Positions 59,616-64,000 of a stretch of 64,000 nt of DNA are shown here, one piece after another. The notes beneath the pieces are model-generated. The model had not been told where the DNA came from and ran no database searches. It saw only the letters and a program-made list of their open reading frames with translations. The translations under genes were made by a program, and so were the position numbers. Location: NCBI GenBank assembly GCA_000209815.1, contig FP929036.1, forward strand, positions 1,377,824 to 1,441,823, in the 5' to 3' direction. This DNA is from Butyrivibrio fibrisolvens 16/4. Lineage in GTDB: Bacteria; Bacillota; Clostridia; Lachnospirales; Lachnospiraceae. How positions within the stretch are numbered: position 1 is the first letter of the stretch; each line of letters begins with the position of its first letter.

Positions 59616-62159
59616 TGAAATCCGTTTGGGGAATAATGGCACATGTGGATGCGGGAAAAACCACATTATCAGAGGCTATACTTTATAATGCAGGCCAGAT
59701 AGCAGCCATCGGTCGTGTAGACCATGGCGATACTTTTTTAGATACAGATTCACAGGAAAAAGATAGGGGAATCACTATCTTTTCAAAGCCTGCAGTTTTT
59801 CAATACAATAATCTTTCTATGACTCTTTTAGACACTCCGGGACATGTGGATTTTGCCACCGAGGCTGAAAGAGCTGTTTGGGCACTTGATTTTGCCATTC
59901 TCTTAATTTCAGGTACTGATGGTGTTCAGTCACACACTAAAACCATCTTTAAACTTCTAGAAAAGAACAACATTCCAACAGTTATTTTTGTAAATAAAAT
60001 GGATATGGATTCTGCCAGTGTTGATTTAGTTCTTGATGGACTGAATCAGCAGCTTTCTGATAGATGCATAGATTTTTATGATGATGAGTCTATGGCTGCA
60101 GAGGATGAGAAGGCTTTGGATGAATTCTTAGAGAATGAGAACCTTTCCAACGACACCATAAAAAGACTGGTATTTGAAAGAAAGGTCTTTCCTGTTTTCT
60201 TTGGGTCAGCCATTAAAAATGAAGGTGTCGTTGAATTAATGAATTTTATGGCCGTTCTTTCTTCTGGTTTAAAGGAAGAAAAGGAATTTGGTGGTAGAAT
60301 CTACAAAATCGAAAGCCTTGGAAGAGACGCAAGACTGACCTTTACAAAAATTACCGGTGGTAAAGTAAAGGTAAAGGATGTTCTTCCTACAGGTGAAAAG
60401 ATTAATGAGCTACGAGTATATTCTGGAATGAAATACACTCAGGTGGATGAGGCTTCCCAGGGGGATGTTGTGGCGATAGTTGGCCCAAAGGAAACCTTTG
60501 CAGGCCAGGGCTTAGGTACAGAAAATAATAGAATTGAGCTTTCTCTTAGACCTGTGCTTCAGTACAAGCTTTCTTTTAAGGATGGCACCATTCCAAAGCT
60601 TGCCTATCCAAAACTGCTTGCTTTAAATGAGGAAGACCCTTCATTAAATGTTAACTGGGATTCCCATAAGGAAGAGGTTAGCCTTAATCTTATGGGCGAA
60701 GTTCAGACAGAAATTCTTATCAACAGAATTAAAAGAGAATTGAATTATGAGGTTGAATTTGAGGAATCCGGTGTTTTATATAAGGAGACTGTGGCAAAAC
60801 CTGTGGAGGGTGTTGGTCACTTTGAACCACTTAGACATTACGCCGAGGTACACATTCTAATGGAGCCTCTTAAGGAAGGAGAGGGAATTGTTGTAGAAAC
60901 TGATGTGTCTACAGATGATCTTTCTTTAAATTGGCAAAGACTTATAGAGACTCATATTCTTGAAAAGGAACATGTGGGTGTAGAGATTGGTGCACCACTT
61001 ACAGATATCAAATTTACCATCATCGGTGGAAGAGCTCATATTAAACATACTGAAGGTGGAGATTTTAGAGAGGCTACCTATAGAGCAATCAGACAGGGAC
61101 TTATGGAAGCTGGTACAACTATCCTTGAACCTTATTTGCATTTTTGAGATACTTGTTCCGTCTGATGCTATTGGCAGGGCTATGACTGATATTGAGACTA
61201 TGTCAGGAACCTTTGATGTTCCAGAGGATTTGGATGGAATGTCAAAACTTTCAGGTACAGCGCCTGCATCAGAAATTAAGAATTATCAAGCGAAGCTTAT
61301 TACATACACTAAGGGAGAAGGACAGTTGTCCCTTTCTTTTGCAGGCTACCAGATATGTCACAACAGTGAGGCAGTAAAGAGTCAGATGGAATACAATCCT
61401 GAAAGTGATATTGAAAATCCTGCAGCTTCTGTATTCTGTTCTCATGGAAGTGCAGTAATAGTACCCTGGGATCAGGTTAAGGATAAATGCCATGTGCCTT
61501 GTCGAAATGAAAAGAGGCAGATGATTGAAGAGGAGCCTACTACTAAAAGAATGAATCATTCTGTGGATGAATGGCTAGACCCAGACGAGATAGATAAAAT
61601 TCTCCATATGGCTACCCACAGCAATCACGGAAAGAATCCTAAAAAAGGATGGCATTACGGAGAGTCTAACAGACCAAGACGCGTAGATTCTGACTATGTT
61701 TATACAGCCCCAAAGGAGGTTAAGGCCAAAGAAAAATATCTTCTGGTGGATGGTTACAATCTGATTTATGCCTGGCCAGAACTAAAGGCAGTTCTTGATG
61801 TAAACTTAGATGGAGCCAGAGGAAAGCTTCTTGATATTCTTAGCAACTATAAGGCCATGACAGATTACAATGTGATTGCTGTTTTTGATGCATATCGTGT
61901 GAAGGGCCATGAGGTTACAGCATCAGATTATTTAAATATCCATCAGGTTTTTACGGCAGAGGCTCAGACAGCAGATGCTTATATTGAACGATTTACCCAC
62001 GAACATGGCAAGAAATATGACATATCTGTTGTTACTTCAGATGGCTTGGAACAGGTTATAATAAGAGGCGCAGGAGCAAGACTTATCTCTTCAAGAGAGT
62101 TTATTGAAGAGGTGGAAAGACGGGCTCAGGAGCTTCGAGAGCAGTTCGATATAAAATAA
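59615..62159 (+). CDS. TetM-like translational GTPase fused to a Rae1/YacP-like nuclease domain (one frame break)
   Basis: About 848 residues after repair. EF-G-like part: G1 MAHVDAGKTTLSEA, G2 DRGITIFSKP, G3 DTPGHVDF, G4 VNKMD, domains II-V through GYQICHNSEAVKS and VFCSHGSAVIVPWDQV, as in TetM/TetO relatives. After a ~65-residue linker comes a NYN-type domain (~710-848): YLLVDGYNLIYAWPELK, VIAVFDAYRVKGHE, VFTAEAQTADAYIERF and SVVTSDGLEQVII. This matches Bacillus YacP (Rae1), a ribosome-dependent A-site endonuclease. Frame break at T5 61141-61145: one T too many; with four, LEPYLHFEILVPSDAIGRAMTD reads through. Start TAATG coupled to yitT. Confidence 0.88.
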
Positions 62160-62263
62160 TTAATAGATTAGCGCTATTTCTTTTAACAAAATATTCATAG
62201 GTTTTAGTTATATTTTAATATGAAGTTGTGTGATTCTTGATTCACAGCTTTCGGGGAGGCTCT

Positions 62264-64000
62264 ATGGATAAATACGAATTTGGTGACGTTGAAAGAAAAG
62301 CGTTGGAAAAACTTAATATTCCGTTTGTTATATACCAGTTTATTGATAAGCGAGTATACACTCTTCTTGTAACAGACGGAATGTGTGCCATTATGGGGAT
62401 GAAGCGAGAGGAAGTTGTCGAGCTTTTTGACACTGACATGTATCGCGATACTCATCCCGATGATAAGGCCAGGGTTGCGGATGCAGCTTTTAAGTTTGCT
62501 TCAGGCGGAGAAAAGTTTGATGTTGTTTATCGTTCGATGTCTCACATAATGCACGATTATGTGATTATTCACTCTCATGGAGCTCATTTCTTTACTGATA
62601 ACGGAATTATGCTTTCTACCACTATGTATATGGTAGAGGGTATAGGTGGAGATGTTACAAATCCGCTGACAGAAGCATTGGCTTCTAATTTCAACAGTCT
62701 GATGACAAAGGAAAGTCTGATTCGTGACAATTTCTACGATACTCTCACTGGACTTCCTAATATGTCGTATTTTATCCAATTAGCTGATGCAGCAAAAAAA
62801 CGTTTATTTTCAGTTGGCAAAATACCAGCTGTTCTTTTCATGGACATGGTAGGAATGAAGTTCTTTAATGAAAAGTACGGCTTGAGAGAAGGAGATATAC
62901 TTTTAGTGGAGTTTGCCAATTTACTTAGAAAGTATGCCTCAAATGAAGACTGCGGTAGAATTGGTCAGGATCATTTTGCCATGTTTTTATGTGCTGATGA
63001 TATCGAGTCTATTGTTGAACAATTGTTTAACGACATGAAGTATGTAAATGATGGTAGAACCCTTCCAGTTCATATAGGTATTTATTCGGCATCCTTTGAA
63101 GATGTATCTGCTTCTACAGCTTTAGATAGAGCAAAAATAGTTTGCGATATGCAAAAGGGTATTTATAATTCCAGCTTTGCATATTACAACAAGGATGTAC
63201 ATGAACAGACTAAACAATACGATTATGTACTAAATAATTTCAAAAAGGCGATGGAAGAACGCTGGATATGTCCTTATTATCAGCCTATTATCCGTTCTAT
63301 TAATGGAAAAGTGTGTGATGAAGAAGCTCTGGCACGTTGGATAGATCCAGCTAAGGGATTAATCCCACCAGATAAATTTATAAGTGTTTTAGAGGATGCA
63401 AATTTAATTCATATTTTGGATTTATACATTGTAGATAGAGTGCTAGAGGACATGAATTATACAAAATCATTAGGCATGCCTCTTATTCCAGTATCTATTA
63501 ACCTTTCAAGATTTGATTTTAAATTATGCGATATCATTAGTGAAATAGAAAAGCGAGTTAAGGAAGCTGGAATCCTACCAGAGCTTATCACTATCGAGGT
63601 TACTGAAAGTGTTTCGGATTTTGAAAGTGACTTTGTAAAGGCTCAGATAGCCAAGATTCATAAGGCAGGATTTAAAATTTGGATGGATGATTTCGGAAGC
63701 GGTTATTCATCTCTTAATAATCTTCAGGAATTTGACTTTGATACAATCAAGTTTGACATGAAATTTATTCGTGAATTTACGAATAACAAGAAGAGCCACA
63801 TTATAGTTAGAGAGCTTATGCAAATGGCAGATAAGCTGGATATCGACACTGTTATGGAGGGTGTTGAGACTCTAGAACAGGCTAAATTCCTTCGAGAAAT
63901 AGGTGCCGATAAGATGCAGGGATTTTTCTGGGGAAAGCCAAATTCATTGGAGTCTAAGCACACAATCTATCAAAAAGATATAGGTAATCCTACAGAAAGT
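62264..64000 (+). CDS. PAS-GGDEF-EAL protein, degenerate GGDEF (runs off window)
   Basis: Open for 579 codons from ATG 62264 (CGGGGAGG upstream) to the window end. Order: PAS-like sensor (~1-140), GGDEF domain (~150-310) whose signature reads GRIGQDHFAM instead of GG(D/E)EF, and EAL domain (~325 onward) with E354-A-L (DEEALARW), INLSRFDF, ITIEVTES, WMDDFGSGYSS, IKFDMKFIR, MEGVETLEQ and QGFFWGKP. The cyclase half should be inactive (possibly GTP-binding), the EAL half keeps the metal and catalytic residues, so a c-di-GMP phosphodiesterase is expected. No membrane span. Confidence 0.9.
   Translation, partial: MDKYEFGDVERKALEKLNIPFVIYQFIDKRVYTLLVTDGMCAIMGMKREEVVELFDTDMYRDTHPDDKARVADAAFKFASGGEKFDVVYRSMSHIMHDYVIIHSHGAHFFTDNGIMLSTTMYMVEGIGGDVTNPLTEALASNFNSLMTKESLIRDNFYDTLTGLPNMSYFIQLADAAKKRLFSVGKIPAVLFMDMVGMKFFNEKYGLREGDILLVEFANLLRKYASNEDCGRIGQDHFAMFLCADDIESIVEQLFNDMKYVNDGRTLPVHIGIYSASFEDVSASTALDRAKIVCDMQKGIYNSSFAYYNKDVHEQTKQYDYVLNNFKKAMEERWICPYYQPIIRSINGKVCDEEALARWIDPAKGLIPPDKFISVLEDANLIHILDLYIVDRVLEDMNYTKSLGMPLIPVSINLSRFDFKLCDIISEIEKRVKEAGILPELITIEVTESVSDFESDFVKAQIAKIHKAGFKIWMDDFGSGYSSLNNLQEFDFDTIKFDMKFIREFTNNKKSHIIVRELMQMADKLDIDTVMEGVETLEQAKFLREIGADKMQGFFWGKPNSLESKHTIYQKDIGNPTES

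Noticed and set aside
59615-62159. Tetracycline resistance gene (tetM/tetW)
   Set aside because: The protein resembles ribosomal protection GTPases but sits in a housekeeping operon, has an extra nuclease domain and no mobile-element context. Resistance cannot be claimed from similarity alone.
1-64000. Broken genes as true pseudogenes
   Set aside because: Each break is one base, almost always in an A or T run, and catalytic motifs on both sides are intact, including in essential genes such as mraY, ftsW and rsmH.
1-64000. CRISPR arrays, tRNA or rRNA genes, insertion sequences, prophage
   Set aside because: No spaced direct repeats, cloverleaf-like sequence, transposase or phage protein was seen. 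Intergenic gaps are short and accounted for.

Overview
This window looks like a chromosome segment of an anaerobic, low-to-mid GC Firmicute of the family Lachnospiraceae, most likely the Butyrivibrio/Pseudobutyrivibrio group. That is inference from protein flavour: a clostridial dcw cluster with spoVD-type PBP, glnN-type GSIII, ATP-dependent PEP carboxykinase, T-box control of trp, and strong AGGAGG ribosome binding sites. It is ordinary chromosome: no phage, transposase, CRISPR array, rRNA or tRNA was seen.

Layout. 1-4.2 kb: a CheX-like/CheY-like pair on the minus strand, then a small membrane protein and an OmpR-type two-component system. 4.2-8.9 kb: citrate synthase (minus), PEP carboxykinase, a terminator-bounded ncRNA that is probably 6S RNA, and a YihY membrane protein. 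8.9-14.7 kb: queA, pheS, pheT, a PilZ protein, lgt. 14.9-23.3 kb: division/cell-wall cluster mraZ-rsmH-ftsL-spoVD-mraY-ftsW-ftsQ-ftsZ, with four MraZ boxes in front. 23.4-24.3 kb: a potassium channel plus a tiny coupled membrane protein (minus). 24.3-31.1 kb: T-box(Trp)-controlled operon in the order trpD-C-F-B-A-E-G. 31.2-34.9 kb: MATE exporter, GH25 lysozyme with SH3 domains, a small secreted protein. 34.9-48.7 kb: a nitrogen-assimilation island: gltB, gltD, asnB, glnN, an Amt-PII fusion, a glutamine-synthetase-like protein lacking key metal ligands, and an ANTAR response regulator. 48.9-54.6 kb: an I9-like membrane protein, a 1417-residue secreted subtilase with an internal dockerin, and a secreted cohesin-FN3 protein. 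54.7-64 kb: a thioesterase, a coiled-coil tail-anchored protein, argS, an rRNA methyltransferase, YitT, a TetM-like GTPase fused to a Rae1/YacP-like nuclease, and a PAS-GGDEF-EAL protein that runs off the end.

How genes work together. Four nitrogen leaders (gltB, asnB, amt-PII, GS-like) each carry a hexaloop hairpin with A at loop position 1 and G at position 4. Each hairpin overlaps the 5' arm of an intrinsic terminator, which is the expected target of the ANTAR protein encoded at the end of the same island. The subtilase/cohesin/I9 trio looks like a small secreted protease assembly. The EF-G-like/Rae1 fusion would join a ribosome-binding GTPase to an A-site endonuclease. Two intergenic long hairpins (4181-4274 and 18991-19079) share an internal-loop motif and covary in five helices, suggesting a structured RNA family.

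Caution on the data. About twenty single-base reading-frame breaks occur, nearly all at short A or T runs and mostly inside essential genes. I read them as sequence errors, not pseudogenes. Broken genes are therefore given as whole genes with the break position stated.
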